Below are positions 49,448 through 58,740 of a DNA stretch of 64,000 nucleotides, piece by piece (position 1 is the stretch's first letter; the number at the start of each line of letters is the position of its first letter). The notes under the pieces are model-generated. The model made no database searches, was not told the DNA's origin, and was given only the letters and a program-made list of their open reading frames with translations. This stretch comes from RGIG9115 sp045648165 (GTDB lineage Bacteria; Bacillota; Clostridia; UBA1381): the NCBI GenBank assembly GCA_045648165.1, contig JAZRNL010000008.1, forward strand, positions 70,384 to 134,383, in the 5' to 3' direction. A program made the position numbers and the translations under genes.

Positions 49448-51751
49448 TCAATCTTGAGAAATCGCAACCGCAAGTACTTCATCCATACTTTTTACCGGTA
49501 CAAATGTCATTTCTGATTTAATGTTTTCAGGTATATCATCAAGATCCTTAACGTTTTCGAAAGGTATAATAACTGTATTTATGCCAGCTCGGTGAGCTGC
49601 AAGACTTTTTTCTTTAAGCCCGCCAATAGGCAACACTCTACCTCTTAATGTTATTTCACCTGTCATTGCAACGTCTTTTTTTACCTTCTTACCGGTCAGT
49701 GCTGAATAGGTAGCAGTTGCAATGGTAATTCCTGCAGAAGGTCCGTCCTTTGGTACCGCCCCCTCCGGAACGTGGATGTGGACGTCCTTTGTTTTATGGA
49801 ACTCAGGTATTTTATACCTACCACTTACTGAACGAAGATAGCTTATTGCAGCAACCGCAGATTCCTTCATCACATCGCCGAGTTTGCCGGTGAGCTCAGT
49901 TTTACCTGAGCCCTCCATTACGTTTACTTCAACAGAGAGGGTATCTCCGCCCACAGCCGTCCAAGCAAGACCGCGAGCAACGCCTATTTCATTTTTCTGA
50001 TTTTTATGCTCAAACAAATAAATGCGTTTGCCCAGCATTTCCCAAACCAACTTCTTTGAAATGCTGAGTGATTTTTTATTTTCTTTTATATACATAACAG
50101 CCGCTTTTGAGAGGACTTTAATCAGAAGTTGCTCAAGCCTTCTCACACCCGACTCCCTTGTATAATAATCAATTATTTCATACAATGCGCTGTCTGCAAT
50201 AGTTACTCTCTTACCCTTCATACCCGTTTTTTCAAGAGCTTTTTTAAACAAATGTTTTTTAGCTATCATAAGCTTTTCTTCCCGAGTATATCCCGAAACT
50301 TCAATAACATCCATACGATCCAGAAGCGGTCGTGAAATGGTATCGAGCGTATTTGCAGTTGTTATAAACATAATATCCGACAAGTCAAAAGGGATTTCGA
50401 GATAATGGTCTCTGAAAGAATAATTCTGCTCACTGTCGAGAACTTCAAGGAGCGCTGCAGATGGATCACCTCTGTAATCAGAACCTACTTTATCAATTTC
50501 GTCAAGAAGAACAAGAGCATTGTTAGAGCCTGACTGAGCAACTGCATTCATAATTCTACCAGGCATTGCACCTATGTATGTTTTTCTGTGACCACGTATA
50601 TCTGCTTCATCGTGAACTCCGCCAAGAGATACCCGAACGTAATTCCTGCCAAGAGCCTTAGCAATAGAACGCACAATTGATGTTTTACCAACACCCGGAG
50701 GTCCAACAAGGCAAAGTATGTTAGAACCCCTTGCATTGAAATTACGTACTGCAAGATTTAACAAAATACTTTCTTTTACCTTTTCAAGTCCGTAATGGTC
50801 CTCATCCAGGATTGATGAGGCATTTTCTATATCAAGGTTTTCTTCTGTTTTTGCATTCCATGGAAGCGCAAGCACCGCATCAAGATACGTTTTTATAACA
50901 CCGCTTTCAGCACTATGGTTACCCACTTTTGCAAGCTTATCAACCTCTTTGAGAAGCTTTTCTTCCCATTTTACATCTAATGCAAGCTCCTCGATTTTCT
51001 TGCGGTATTCCACCATTTCTTCGGTGCTTCCGTCTTTATCTCCAAGCTCACGTTCAATAACCTTCATCTGTTCGCGAAGGTAGTATTCCTGTTGGTTTTT
51101 ATCAATCTGCTTTTTAACCTCACTGTCAATCTTCGACTGGAGTGTAATAAGCTCTGTTTCTGCAACAAGTCGTACAAGAAGTAGTTTTATACGTTCTTCT
51201 ACGTTTAGAGTTTCGAGTATTTCCTGCTTTGCACCCACATCAAAGGGAACTGCAGCCGCAATAGAATCAGCAATTGCTGATGCACCGTTTTTAGATAATG
51301 CCCACATATACGAGTCAGGACTAAATCTGTTATCTGCCGCAAAATAATTCTGAAATTTAAGCTGAAGTTCACGAAGTAATGCATCCGTCTTAAATTCATC
51401 TGCGGTTGTATATTCTGTTATAGGAACAAGCTGTGCAGTCAGAAACCCATTCATTTCACAGCCGACCATTTCCGCTCTTGAAAGGCATTTAACAATAACC
51501 CTCGTTATACCTCCCGGAAGCTTCATAGACTGCGAAATTGTACCTATAACACCTATTCTGCAACCTGAATCTGCATCAAGCTTATCAACTGTCACATCCT
51601 TTTGTGAAGTAAGAAAAATACGTTTATCGCCTTTTATTGCCTCATTTATTGCGGCAATTGTTTCTTTTCTTCCGGCATCAAAGGATAAATCATTCTGAGG
51701 GAATGCAACAAGTCCTCTCAGAACTGCTACCGGCAATTTTAAATTTTCCAT
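49448..51751 (-). CDS. lon: ATP-dependent protease Lon
   Basis: A 767-residue Lon (LonA). The N-terminal substrate-binding domain (LPVAVLRGLVAFPQNDLSF) is followed by a coiled region, the AAA+ module with GPPGVGKTSIVRSIA, SLGGVHDEADIRGHRKTYIG and DEIDKV, and the protease domain with the catalytic Ser in PKDGPSAGITIA and the Lys in GLKEKSLAAHRAGI. All key residues are present. It degrades damaged and regulatory proteins. It follows rarA by 18 bases and has an AAAGGA upstream. Confidence 0.96.
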   Translation of the reverse strand: MENLKLPVAVLRGLVAFPQNDLSFDAGRKETIAAINEAIKGDKRIFLTSQKDVTVDKLDADSGCRIGVIGTISQSMKLPGGITRVIVKCLSRAEMVGCEMNGFLTAQLVPITEYTTADEFKTDALLRELQLKFQNYFAADNRFSPDSYMWALSKNGASAIADSIAAAVPFDVGAKQEILETLNVEERIKLLLVRLVAETELITLQSKIDSEVKKQIDKNQQEYYLREQMKVIERELGDKDGSTEEMVEYRKKIEELALDVKWEEKLLKEVDKLAKVGNHSAESGVIKTYLDAVLALPWNAKTEENLDIENASSILDEDHYGLEKVKESILLNLAVRNFNARGSNILCLVGPPGVGKTSIVRSIAKALGRNYVRVSLGGVHDEADIRGHRKTYIGAMPGRIMNAVAQSGSNNALVLLDEIDKVGSDYRGDPSAALLEVLDSEQNYSFRDHYLEIPFDLSDIMFITTANTLDTISRPLLDRMDVIEVSGYTREEKLMIAKKHLFKKALEKTGMKGKRVTIADSALYEIIDYYTRESGVRRLEQLLIKVLSKAAVMYIKENKKSLSISKKLVWEMLGKRIYLFEHKNQKNEIGVARGLAWTAVGGDTLSVEVNVMEGSGKTELTGKLGDVMKESAVAAISYLRSVSGRYKIPEFHKTKDVHIHVPEGAVPKDGPSAGITIATATYSALTGKKVKKDVAMTGEITLRGRVLPIGGLKEKSLAAHRAGINTVIIPFENVKDLDDIPENIKSEMTFVPVKSMDEVLAVAISQD

Positions 51752-51769
51752 ATATGTTTAACTGTCCTT

Positions 51770-53041
51770 TCAGGATTTGTTGTTTTTCACGGCATTCCAA
51801 TACTGCTCTGCCGCTTTCTCTGTTTTGTTATCTCCGTATACGTAATACTTGGAATTCTTTATGTTATCAGGCAGATATTGCTGCTCAACATAATGCCCGG
51901 GATACACATGAGGATATTTATAATCCGTACCGTGACCAAGCTTTTCCGCTCCACCGTAATGAGCATCCTTAACAGTAGACGGAATATCACCCACATCCTT
52001 AGTTGATAAATCCGACATTGCACTGTCAATTGCATTAATAGCTGAATTTGACTTAGGAGCGGTAGCTATCGTAATTACTGCCTCAGCAAGAGGGATTCTT
52101 GCTTCCGGCATGCCAAGCATAAGGGCACTATCTGCCGCCGCCTTCGCAATCACAAGCGCCATAGGATAAGCAAGCCCTACGTCCTCTGCGGCACAAACCA
52201 GCATACGCCTTATTGCACTTTGCATATCCCCTCCGTCAAGGAGTCTTGCCAGATAATGCACCGCCGCATCAGGGTCTGAGCCACGCATTGACTTCTGGAA
52301 AGCGCTGAGAATATCATAATGACTGTCACCGTCACGGTCGAAACGCATAGACTTTTTTTGTGTAGCTTGCTCTGCCACAGAAAGGTCGATTGAAACCTTT
52401 CCAGTTTTATCAGGCATTGCAGAAAGAACTGAAATTTCAAGTGCATTTAAAGCTTTGCGTACATCTCCACCTGCAGTTCTTGAAATATGCTTAATCGCAT
52501 CCTCCGAAACAGCAAACCCCGGATATTCATTTTGAGACAAAACCTCAATTCCGCGCTTTACCGCGCACTCAATAGCGTTTGCATCAAGAGGCTTGAATTC
52601 AAACACAACACTTCGAGAAAGCACTGCATTATAAACATAGAAATACGGATTTTCCGTGGTGCTGGCTATAAGTGTGATTTTACCGTTTTCCATAAACTCT
52701 AAAAGCGACTGTTGCTGCTTTTTATTGAAATGCTGGATTTCGTCCAGATATAAAAGCACACCGTTCATCGTCATGAAACTATCGAGAGATTTTACAATAT
52801 CACGAATATCGGAAACTGATGCCGTTGTAGCATTAAGCCTGTATATCTGCTTTCCTGTCCGGTTTGCGATGATATTTGCAATAGTAGTTTTTCCTACTCC
52901 CGACGGGCCGTAAAATATCATATTGGGCACTTCATTTTTTTCGATTATGTTGCGAAGTATCATACCCTCACCAATCAAATGCTCCTGACCAAACACTTCA
53001 TCCAGTGACTGCGGTCTGAGCCTGTCTGCAAGCGGATTCAA
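51770..53041 (-). CDS. rarA: Replication-associated recombination protein A (RarA/MgsA)
   Basis: A 423-residue AAA+ clamp-loader-like ATPase that acts at stalled replication forks. MNPLADRLRPQSLDEVFGQE is the usual start, here with a TTG codon and GGGGTG eight bases before it. Walker A is FYGPSGVGKTTIANIIA, Walker B LLYLDEIQHFNK, sensor 1 STTENPYFYV, and the C-terminal tetramer domain has RGSDPDAAVHYLARLLDGGD and AEDVGLAYP. It lies between the TPR gene and lon on one minus-strand run. Confidence 0.94.
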   Translation of the reverse strand: MNPLADRLRPQSLDEVFGQEHLIGEGMILRNIIEKNEVPNMIFYGPSGVGKTTIANIIANRTGKQIYRLNATTASVSDIRDIVKSLDSFMTMNGVLLYLDEIQHFNKKQQQSLLEFMENGKITLIASTTENPYFYVYNAVLSRSVVFEFKPLDANAIECAVKRGIEVLSQNEYPGFAVSEDAIKHISRTAGGDVRKALNALEISVLSAMPDKTGKVSIDLSVAEQATQKKSMRFDRDGDSHYDILSAFQKSMRGSDPDAAVHYLARLLDGGDMQSAIRRMLVCAAEDVGLAYPMALVIAKAAADSALMLGMPEARIPLAEAVITIATAPKSNSAINAIDSAMSDLSTKDVGDIPSTVKDAHYGGAEKLGHGTDYKYPHVYPGHYVEQQYLPDNIKNSKYYVYGDNKTEKAAEQYWNAVKNNKS

Positions 53042-53054
53042 TTATAATACACCC

Positions 53055-53858
53055 CTATCTCAGCTTTGTTTCAAGAGTTTCAATCTCATTTTCTGAAACC
53101 GTTGTAAGAAAGCTTCTGTCACTGTCTTTTGCCTTTTCAATACATTCAAGAGCTTTAGCATTGTCGCCCAAAGCCGCATAAACCTGTGCACTGTGGTACC
53201 ATCCCTCAACAAATAATGGATACTTCTCAGTAAGCTCATCCGTAAGTTCCCTTGCCTTATCAAAGTCTCCCTTTCTAATGTAGCAAACAAGAAGGTTATC
53301 CACATTATCTCTATTATCACTATCATAGTCGTATGCCTTTTCACAGAAAGCGAGCGTCACATCCAAAGGTTCATCTTTCGCAAGCATAAGAAGACCTATG
53401 AGGCAGTACATATTTGAAGTAGTGTATCCATCCTCAAACATTTCCATTGCTTCTTCATAAGCTTCTTCAAGTTCACCCTGCTTGTAATTAATCAAAATAC
53501 GTGTCTGCTTTGCAAAAAGCTTATATTCCTTTTTAAGTCCGGGAATTGCTATAAGCTTATTCACTATCTCCGCTGCTTTTTGAGGATTACCTGTTCTTAG
53601 TAGCGCCTGTGCATAGGAAAGGTCAACATCAAGCTTACGTATTCCTGATTTATAAGCCTTTTCATAAAATTTAAAAGCCTTATCGTAATTCTTTTGTCCA
53701 AATTCTGCATTGGCACGTCCAAGTAAAAATTTAGGATAATTCATAAAAGCCACAATAGCAATTATAAGAGCCACAACGCCAATACCTGCAAAAAAATTAA
53801 ATTTAAAACTCAGAAATATCAGCCCAGCACATATTATAATATAAAATAACGAGTTCAT
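53055..53858 (-). CDS. Membrane-anchored tetratricopeptide repeat protein
   Basis: A 267-residue protein with two N-terminal hydrophobic helices (SLFYIIICAGLIFLSFKFNF; GVVALIIAIVAFMNYPKFLL) and then TPR units (AEFGQKNYDKAFKFYEKAYK, ALLRTGNPQKAAEIVNKLI, GDFDKARELTDELTEKYPLF, AALGDNAKALECIEKAKDSD). It is likely a scaffold facing the cytoplasm or outside; topology cannot be fixed. AGGAGG precedes the ATG. The function is unknown. A terminator after asnS lies upstream of it. Confidence 0.8.
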   Translation of the reverse strand: MNSLFYIIICAGLIFLSFKFNFFAGIGVVALIIAIVAFMNYPKFLLGRANAEFGQKNYDKAFKFYEKAYKSGIRKLDVDLSYAQALLRTGNPQKAAEIVNKLIAIPGLKKEYKLFAKQTRILINYKQGELEEAYEEAMEMFEDGYTTSNMYCLIGLLMLAKDEPLDVTLAFCEKAYDYDSDNRDNVDNLLVCYIRKGDFDKARELTDELTEKYPLFVEGWYHSAQVYAALGDNAKALECIEKAKDSDRSFLTTVSENEIETLETKLR

Positions 53859-53878
53859 AATAAACCTCCTGAAAAAAA

Positions 53879-53901
53879 CAAGGCGGTGGACAACCGCCTT
53901 G
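53879..53901 (-). terminator. Terminator after asnS
   Basis: Minus strand CAAGGCGG-ttgtc-CACCGCCTTG (overlapping stem) followed by GTTTTTTTC, eight bases after the asnS stop codon. Confidence 0.88.
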
Positions 53902-53908
53902 CAATAAA

Positions 53909-55300
53909 TTAAAATTCGGCTGTTCCTACTGTTCTCGGGAACGGCAAAACGTCACGGATATTGCTCATACCAGTGATATACATAACCGCACGTTCAAATC
54001 CCAGTCCAAAGCCTGCATGCTTGTTTGTTCCATACTTTCTTGTATCCATATACCAAGAATAATCTTCAGGATTAAGTCCAAGCTCATTTATTCTGTTCAT
54101 AAGAACATCATAGTTTTCTTCTCTCTGGCTTCCGCCGATAATTTCACCGATGCCCGGGACAAGAAGATCCATTGCTGCAACAGTTTTACCGTCGGGATTT
54201 TGTTTCATATAAAATGCCTTTATTCCCTTCGGATAGTCAGTCACAAACACAGGGCGTTTGAAAACTACTTCTGTAAGATAACGTTCGTGCTCTGTCTGAA
54301 GGTCTGAACCCCATTTAACAGGGAAATCGAATGAATCATTGTTCTTTGAAAGAATTTCAATAGCTTCGGTATATGTTACGTGAGCAAAGTCGCTGTTTAC
54401 TACGTTATCGAGTCTTGCAAGGAGGTCCTTATCAACAAAGTTGTTGAAAAATTCCATTTCTTCAGGTGCATTTTCAAGGCAATAATTGATTATATACTTA
54501 AGCATATCCTCTGCAAGCTTCATATCATCTGCAAGCTCTGCAAATGCGATTTCCGGCTCAATCATCCAGAATTCAGCTGCATGACGGGTTGTGTTTGAAT
54601 TTTCTGCACGGAATGTAGGTCCGAATGTATAAACATTCCTGAAAGCCATACAGAAAGTTTCAACATTGAGCTGCCCGCTTACAGTAAGGTTTGTGCTCTT
54701 ACCGAAGAAGTCCTCAGAAAAATCGACCTTTCCATCCTCAGTTGTAGGAAGATTTCCCATATCAAGAGTTGTAACCTTGAACATTTCGCCAGCGCCCTCG
54801 CAGTCGCTGCCTGTAATAAGGGGAGTGTGCACATACACAAATCCACGACTGTTAAAAAATTCATGAATAGCATAAGCAATCATTGAGCGAACTCTGAAAA
54901 CTGCAGAAAATGTATTTGTTCTGGGACGAAGATGTGAAATTGTTCTTAAGTACTCAAAGCTATGACGTTTTTTCTGAAGAGGATAGTCGGGAGTTGAAAC
55001 ACCTTCAACCACTATTTCCTTAGCCTGAATTTCAAATGGTTGCTTGGCTTCGGGAGTAAGAATAAGTGTACCGGTTACGGTGATTGCCGCACCTACATTG
55101 AGCTTTGCAATCTCATGATAGTTTGCAAGAGTTGCCTCCTCCATTACTATTTGTATATTTTTAAAAAACGTACCGTCATTTACTTCTATAAATCCAAAAT
55201 TTGAGGAAGCACGGATTGTTCTCACCCAACCCGAGATACAAACCTCCTGCTCCGCATATTTGTCTGTTTCCCTGTAAATACTTTTGATTACTGTTTTCAT
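53909..55300 (-). CDS. asnS: Asparaginyl-tRNA synthetase
   Basis: A 463-residue class IIb synthetase. The OB-fold anticodon domain comes first (VCISGWVRTIRASSNFGFIE), followed by motif 2 (TFGPTFRAENSNTTRHAAEF, then WMIEPEIAF) and motif 3 (GFGLGFERAVMYITGMSNIR). The HAAEFWMIEPE stretch marks AsnRS rather than AspRS. The ATG at 55300 with GAGGGA upstream is used. Following asnA directly, it charges tRNA-Asn with the asparagine that AsnA makes. Confidence 0.95.
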   Translation of the reverse strand: MKTVIKSIYRETDKYAEQEVCISGWVRTIRASSNFGFIEVNDGTFFKNIQIVMEEATLANYHEIAKLNVGAAITVTGTLILTPEAKQPFEIQAKEIVVEGVSTPDYPLQKKRHSFEYLRTISHLRPRTNTFSAVFRVRSMIAYAIHEFFNSRGFVYVHTPLITGSDCEGAGEMFKVTTLDMGNLPTTEDGKVDFSEDFFGKSTNLTVSGQLNVETFCMAFRNVYTFGPTFRAENSNTTRHAAEFWMIEPEIAFAELADDMKLAEDMLKYIINYCLENAPEEMEFFNNFVDKDLLARLDNVVNSDFAHVTYTEAIEILSKNNDSFDFPVKWGSDLQTEHERYLTEVVFKRPVFVTDYPKGIKAFYMKQNPDGKTVAAMDLLVPGIGEIIGGSQREENYDVLMNRINELGLNPEDYSWYMDTRKYGTNKHAGFGLGFERAVMYITGMSNIRDVLPFPRTVGTAEF

Positions 55301-55312
55301 AATTTCCCTCAC

Positions 55313-56320
55313 TTATATAAGTTCTATATTATTTTCTGCACATTCCTTGATTGTGGCATCGCTCCATACTGATGACTGAACCTCACCTATATGGGCCTTA
55401 CCAAGCATCAACATACAAAGCCTTGACTGGCCTATGCCGCCTCCGATTGTGTAAGGAAGCCTTTTTTCAAGAATAGCTCTGTGGAATTCAAGCTCCAAAC
55501 GGTCTTCTGCACCGGCAATACGGCACTGATTTTTTAGAGTTTCTTCATCAACTCTTACTCCCATACTTGATAGCTCAAGCGCAATGTCAAGCAAAGGATA
55601 ATAAACCATAATATCACCGTTAAGCTCCCAATCGTCATAGTCAGGTGCTCTGCCGTCGTGTTTTTCTCCGTTCGACAAAACCTTTCCTATCTGCATTATG
55701 AACACAGCTTTTTTTTCTTTGGTAATTCTATATTCGCGTTCCTTAGCAGAAAGGTAAGGATATTTTTCTAAAAGCTCCTGACTGGTTATAAAAGCAATGT
55801 CGTCAGGAAGGTCGCACTTAATGCCGGGGTACTTGGCAGAAACTGCATTAGCTGTAACTCTTATAGCGTGATAAATCTTTTTAACTGTTTCAACAAGAGT
55901 AACCCTCGTTCTTTCCTCACGGCTGATAATCTTCTCCCAATCCCACTGGTCCACATACATTGAGTGGATATTATCAAGATCGTCCTCATCACGCCTAATT
56001 GCATTCATATCGGTATACAAACCCTCGCCGGGATTAAAACGAAATCTGCCAAGAGTCATACGCTTCCATTTTGCAAGGGACTGTACAATCTCAAGATCCC
56101 TACCTCCCGCTGCAGGTGCGTCAAATGAAACCGGACGTTCAACACCACTGAGGTTATCATTAAGCCCTGTTTCAGGACGTACAAAAAGCGGAGCGGAAAC
56201 TCGCTGAAGATTAAGACTTGCCGCAAGATTAAGCTGAAATGTATCTTTAACAAATTTAATTGCCGCCTGTGTAGTCCTCAAATCAAGCGACGAAGAATAA
56301 TTCTTTGGAAAAATCAGCAT
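55313..56320 (-). CDS. asnA: Aspartate--ammonia ligase (asparagine synthetase A)
   Basis: A 335-residue ammonia-dependent asparagine synthetase, a class II synthetase-like fold. Typical segments are RVSAPLFVRPETGLNDNLSG, ERPVSFDAPAAGGRDLEIVQ, SLAKWKRMTLGRFRFNPGEG and the C-terminal TIGGGIGQSRLCMLMLGKAH. It overlaps the DUF896 gene by seven bases upstream and precedes asnS by 12. The pair asnA-asnS provides asparagine and charges it, a logical metabolic unit. Confidence 0.95.
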   Translation of the reverse strand: MLIFPKNYSSSLDLRTTQAAIKFVKDTFQLNLAASLNLQRVSAPLFVRPETGLNDNLSGVERPVSFDAPAAGGRDLEIVQSLAKWKRMTLGRFRFNPGEGLYTDMNAIRRDEDDLDNIHSMYVDQWDWEKIISREERTRVTLVETVKKIYHAIRVTANAVSAKYPGIKCDLPDDIAFITSQELLEKYPYLSAKEREYRITKEKKAVFIMQIGKVLSNGEKHDGRAPDYDDWELNGDIMVYYPLLDIALELSSMGVRVDEETLKNQCRIAGAEDRLELEFHRAILEKRLPYTIGGGIGQSRLCMLMLGKAHIGEVQSSVWSDATIKECAENNIELI

Positions 56321-56496
56321 ACTGTATCATCCCCTTCATACTTTAAACTTTCAAGCGTGCCCCTGAAATTTGCCTTAATCGCTTCGATATATTCAGCTCT
56401 GAGTTCGGCACGTTCTGCTTGTTCTTCTTCTGTAAGTTCACGTCCCCTCGAAATACGGGTAAGTTCGCTTATTCTATCAATTTTAAATTGTTCCAA
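56314..56496 (-). CDS. DUF896 (UPF0291/YnzC-like) protein
   Basis: A 60-residue helical-hairpin protein with EQFKIDRISELTRISRGREL and TEEEQAERAELRAEYIEAIK, the DUF896 core. A TTG start at 56496 is proposed: GGAGG stands eight bases before it and homologues begin MExxKIxRI at this point; the upstream ATG has no ribosome site. YnzC of Bacillus is in an SOS operon; here the gene leads asnA and asnS instead. The function is unknown. Confidence 0.85.
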   Translation of the reverse strand: MEQFKIDRISELTRISRGRELTEEEQAERAELRAEYIEAIKANFRGTLESLKYEGDDTVC

Positions 56497-56550
56497 GAGT
56501 AATACCTCCACACCCTGCAATCAGATACAGGATACAAAAAATCAATGTAT

Positions 56551-56579
56551 ATTATACCCTATTCCATATCTTTTTTCAA
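56551..56579 (-). promoter_or_regulatory. Promoter of DUF896-asnA-asnS
   Basis: Minus strand TTGAAA (56579-56574), 17-base spacer, TATAAT (56556-56551), about 55 bases before the TTG start. Confidence 0.78.
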
Positions 56580-56687
56580 GTAATTTATGAAAAAAACTTC
56601 GATTTTTTTCTATCTTTTGACAGAAAAAGTTAAATAAAACAAATAGGTCAGTTACTAAATCACAATATTAGTCAACTTTCACAAACA

Positions 56688-56851
56688 AAAAAAGCACAAT
56701 CTTACTGCAAAGACTGTACTTTTTCCGGTTTCTTTGAAATATTTTTTAAGTTGTTCAAAAAAAACATTGCTTTCAGAGCGTTTATGTGTTATAATTACTC
56801 TGTAGAACTATTTAAGCATTTTTTGACATTTAATTCTACAATTATCTTAGC
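56688..56851 (-). ncRNA. Candidate small RNA (promoter plus terminator, antisense to an AraC leader)
   Basis: A minus-strand promoter (TTGAAA 56885-56880, 17-base spacer, TGTAAT 56862-56857) and a minus-strand terminator (AGTACAGTC pairing with GATTGTGCT through two G-U pairs, 56712-56720 and 56693-56701, then TTTTTTTG) bound about 160 bases with no gene. On the plus strand the same hairpin has A-C mismatches, so the element is oriented. A 21-codon reading frame (MFFLNNLKNISKK...) lies inside, so a micropeptide is also possible. The transcript would be antisense to the leader of the AraC gene at 56909. Confidence 0.35.
56767..56795 (+). promoter_or_regulatory. Promoter of AraC gene at 56909
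   Basis: TTGCTT (56767-56772), 17-base spacer, TATAAT (56790-56795). It leaves a leader of about 107 bases, which overlaps the candidate minus-strand RNA. Confidence 0.55.
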
Positions 56852-56908
56852 TTATAATTACACAATATTGACATACTTCTTTCAATTACCGAAAGGATTG
56901 TTGTACAT

Positions 56909-57778
56909 ATGAAAATAGAACAAATCAAGACAAATACATATGGTTTACTTATTGCCGGAGGTTGGACTGCACTGCCGCTCGATAGCTACTGCCCTCCTCA
57001 TCTCCACGCCGAAACCGAATTTCTGTATGTTACTGCAGGAAAAGTCACAGTTGAATGTGGAAATAATACATTTGATGTGAACAAAGGTGAGACTCTTATG
57101 ATTAGCAGAAGCATCCCTCATGCAACAACCCAATCAAAAGATATCCCCACAGCCAATATTCTTCTGCAGGTGAATTTAGAAAAATTCACCTGCGGTGAAA
57201 ACAGGATGCTTCAAAAAATCCTTGGATTCCTTAACGAAAATAAGCACCCATACTACAAATTCGAAGCGGGGAATCCAACAACTTTTGAGATAAACAAGTG
57301 CATAGAAGAAATGCTCAAAGAAAAAAACTCAAAATCTATCGGCAACGAATTCTTTATTAAAAGTTGTATATACCGTCTCTCGGGAATATTGCACCGTAAT
57401 AAAATTTTAGATGATTATTTCGCAAATATTGACATCAAAGCCCTATCACGCCTTGAGCCTGCTTTACTTTATATAGACAGGCATATAAAAAACAACATAA
57501 CCCTTGAGTCATTAGCCGACACAGTGCATCTTAATCCGGAATATCTTTCAAGAATGTTCAAGAAAATTACCGGCAAAAACATTTTTTCATACGTGAATTA
57601 TATCCGTATCAACTATGCATGCAAACTCCTTGTAGATACTGATATGTCAATCTTGGAAATTTCAATGGAATCAGGGTATTCATCTATTTCAAACTTTAAT
57701 CGCTATTTTCTGAAAATAAAAGACTGTACACCCACTATGTACAGAAAGCTTAAAGCGGAGGTAAATACAACTTTATGA
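56909..57778 (+). CDS. AraC family transcriptional regulator
   Basis: A 289-residue regulator with a cupin sensor (PPHLHAETEFLYVTAGKVTV, then GETLMISRSIPHATTQ) and a C-terminal DNA-binding domain (LESLADTVHLNPEYLSRMFK; ILEISMESGYSSISNFNRYF; CTPTMYRKL). It is translated from an ATG with AAAGGA about 11 bases upstream and its stop overlaps the start of a tiny DUF6472-like gene. Its three relatives in this window (12840, 40277 and relics) show a paralogous family expansion; the effector is unknown. Confidence 0.9.
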   Translation: MKIEQIKTNTYGLLIAGGWTALPLDSYCPPHLHAETEFLYVTAGKVTVECGNNTFDVNKGETLMISRSIPHATTQSKDIPTANILLQVNLEKFTCGENRMLQKILGFLNENKHPYYKFEAGNPTTFEINKCIEEMLKEKNSKSIGNEFFIKSCIYRLSGILHRNKILDDYFANIDIKALSRLEPALLYIDRHIKNNITLESLADTVHLNPEYLSRMFKKITGKNIFSYVNYIRINYACKLLVDTDMSILEISMESGYSSISNFNRYFLKIKDCTPTMYRKLKAEVNTTL

Positions 57779-57948
57779 TTATTTGTGATACGTGCATTTT
57801 CTACACATACGATGAGGATGATGACTATTACTACTGCAGTGTGAACCTTGATGAAGATGAAATGTATAATTTCATTAAGGGAACTTTAAAATCTTGTCCT
57901 TATTACAGAGATAATGATGATTACAAAATTGTGAGAAAACAAAATTAG
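57775..57948 (+). CDS. DUF6472-like small acidic protein
   Basis: A 57-residue protein, MIICDTCIFYTYDEDDDYYY then CSVNLDEDEMYNFI, CPYYRDNDDYKIVRKQN. Four Cys (two CxxC-like pairs: CDTC, and C21 with C41) and many Asp/Tyr match the small clostridial DUF6472 family, which begins with a similar CxxCxYY motif. It overlaps the AraC stop by four bases (ATGA) with GGAGG upstream, so it is translationally coupled. A zinc- or iron-binding role is possible from the Cys but not shown. Confidence 0.75.
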   Translation: MIICDTCIFYTYDEDDDYYYCSVNLDEDEMYNFIKGTLKSCPYYRDNDDYKIVRKQN

Positions 57949-58001
57949 ACAAACAGTAGAAAGCATATATTGTACCATAGATTATTTCGGAGGTACGGTA
58001 T

Positions 58002-58697
58002 ATGCTTTTTTTTGAACTCATTTCAAAGTGGTTTTTTCAGCTTCTTATTTTCACCGGTTACGTCTGCGGTAATGACGCATTCCCGCCAGCTCTCAGCGCA
58101 GAGGACGAAAACAAATATCTCAAATTACTACAGGAAGGCAACAACGATGCCCGAAAAATATTAATAGAGCGAAACCTCAGGCTTGTAGCTCATATCGCAA
58201 AAAAATACAGTGATGAAAATACCCTTAATGACTTCATATCAATCGGCACAATAGGTCTTATCAAAGGAATCGACACCTTCGACTTTGAGTCAAAAAACCG
58301 CCTGTCTCCCTATGTTTCAAGATGTATCGAAAATGAAATTCTAATGACACTTCGAAAAAACAAACGCCGTCAAATCGAGGTTTCAATAGATGATGCTGTG
58401 GGATTTGATAAGGAAGGTAACACACTGTCTCTTGCTGATATACTCCCTGCCGAAACTCCTGACATAGCAGATGAAATATGTACAGGAATGGAGATATCCA
58501 AGCTTAAAAAAGCTATCGAAACCGTTCTCACCCCAAATGAGATTATGATAATGTGTAAAAGGTACGGATTGGGAGGTTCAGAAAAATTCACGCAACAGGA
58601 AATAGCTAACGAACTGGGAATTAGTCGAAGCTATGTAAGCCGAATTGAGAAAAAATGCCTTAAAAAATTAGGTGAAGCTCTTAATCAAATTGCATAA
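58002..58697 (+). CDS. sigK: RNA polymerase sporulation sigma factor SigK
   Basis: A 231-residue sigma-70 family factor. The hydrophobic N-terminus (MLFFELISKWFFQLLIFTGY) is the membrane-associated pro-sequence removed on maturation; the mature part begins near AFPPALSAEDENKYL. Region 2 is RNLRLVAHIAKKYSDENTLN, DFISIGTIGLIKGIDTFDF and SRCIENEILMTLRKNKR; region 4 is FTQQEIANELGISRSYVSRI. The gene is uninterrupted: no skin element is inserted. SigK drives late mother-cell genes such as coat and germination genes. GGAGG stands eight bases before the ATG. Confidence 0.92.
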   Translation: MLFFELISKWFFQLLIFTGYVCGNDAFPPALSAEDENKYLKLLQEGNNDARKILIERNLRLVAHIAKKYSDENTLNDFISIGTIGLIKGIDTFDFESKNRLSPYVSRCIENEILMTLRKNKRRQIEVSIDDAVGFDKEGNTLSLADILPAETPDIADEICTGMEISKLKKAIETVLTPNEIMIMCKRYGLGGSEKFTQQEIANELGISRSYVSRIEKKCLKKLGEALNQIA

Positions 58698-58740
58698 ACA
58701 ACCCTATCACCCACACCTGTTATATTGAATATATTAAGTA

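Noticed and set aside
57950..57971. Sigma-E promoter for sigK
   Set aside because: CATATATT fits the -10, but no acceptable -35 element lies at the right distance, so it is not listed as a promoter.
58002..58697. Skin-type element interrupting sigK
   Set aside because: The sigK frame is continuous from pro-sequence to region 4.
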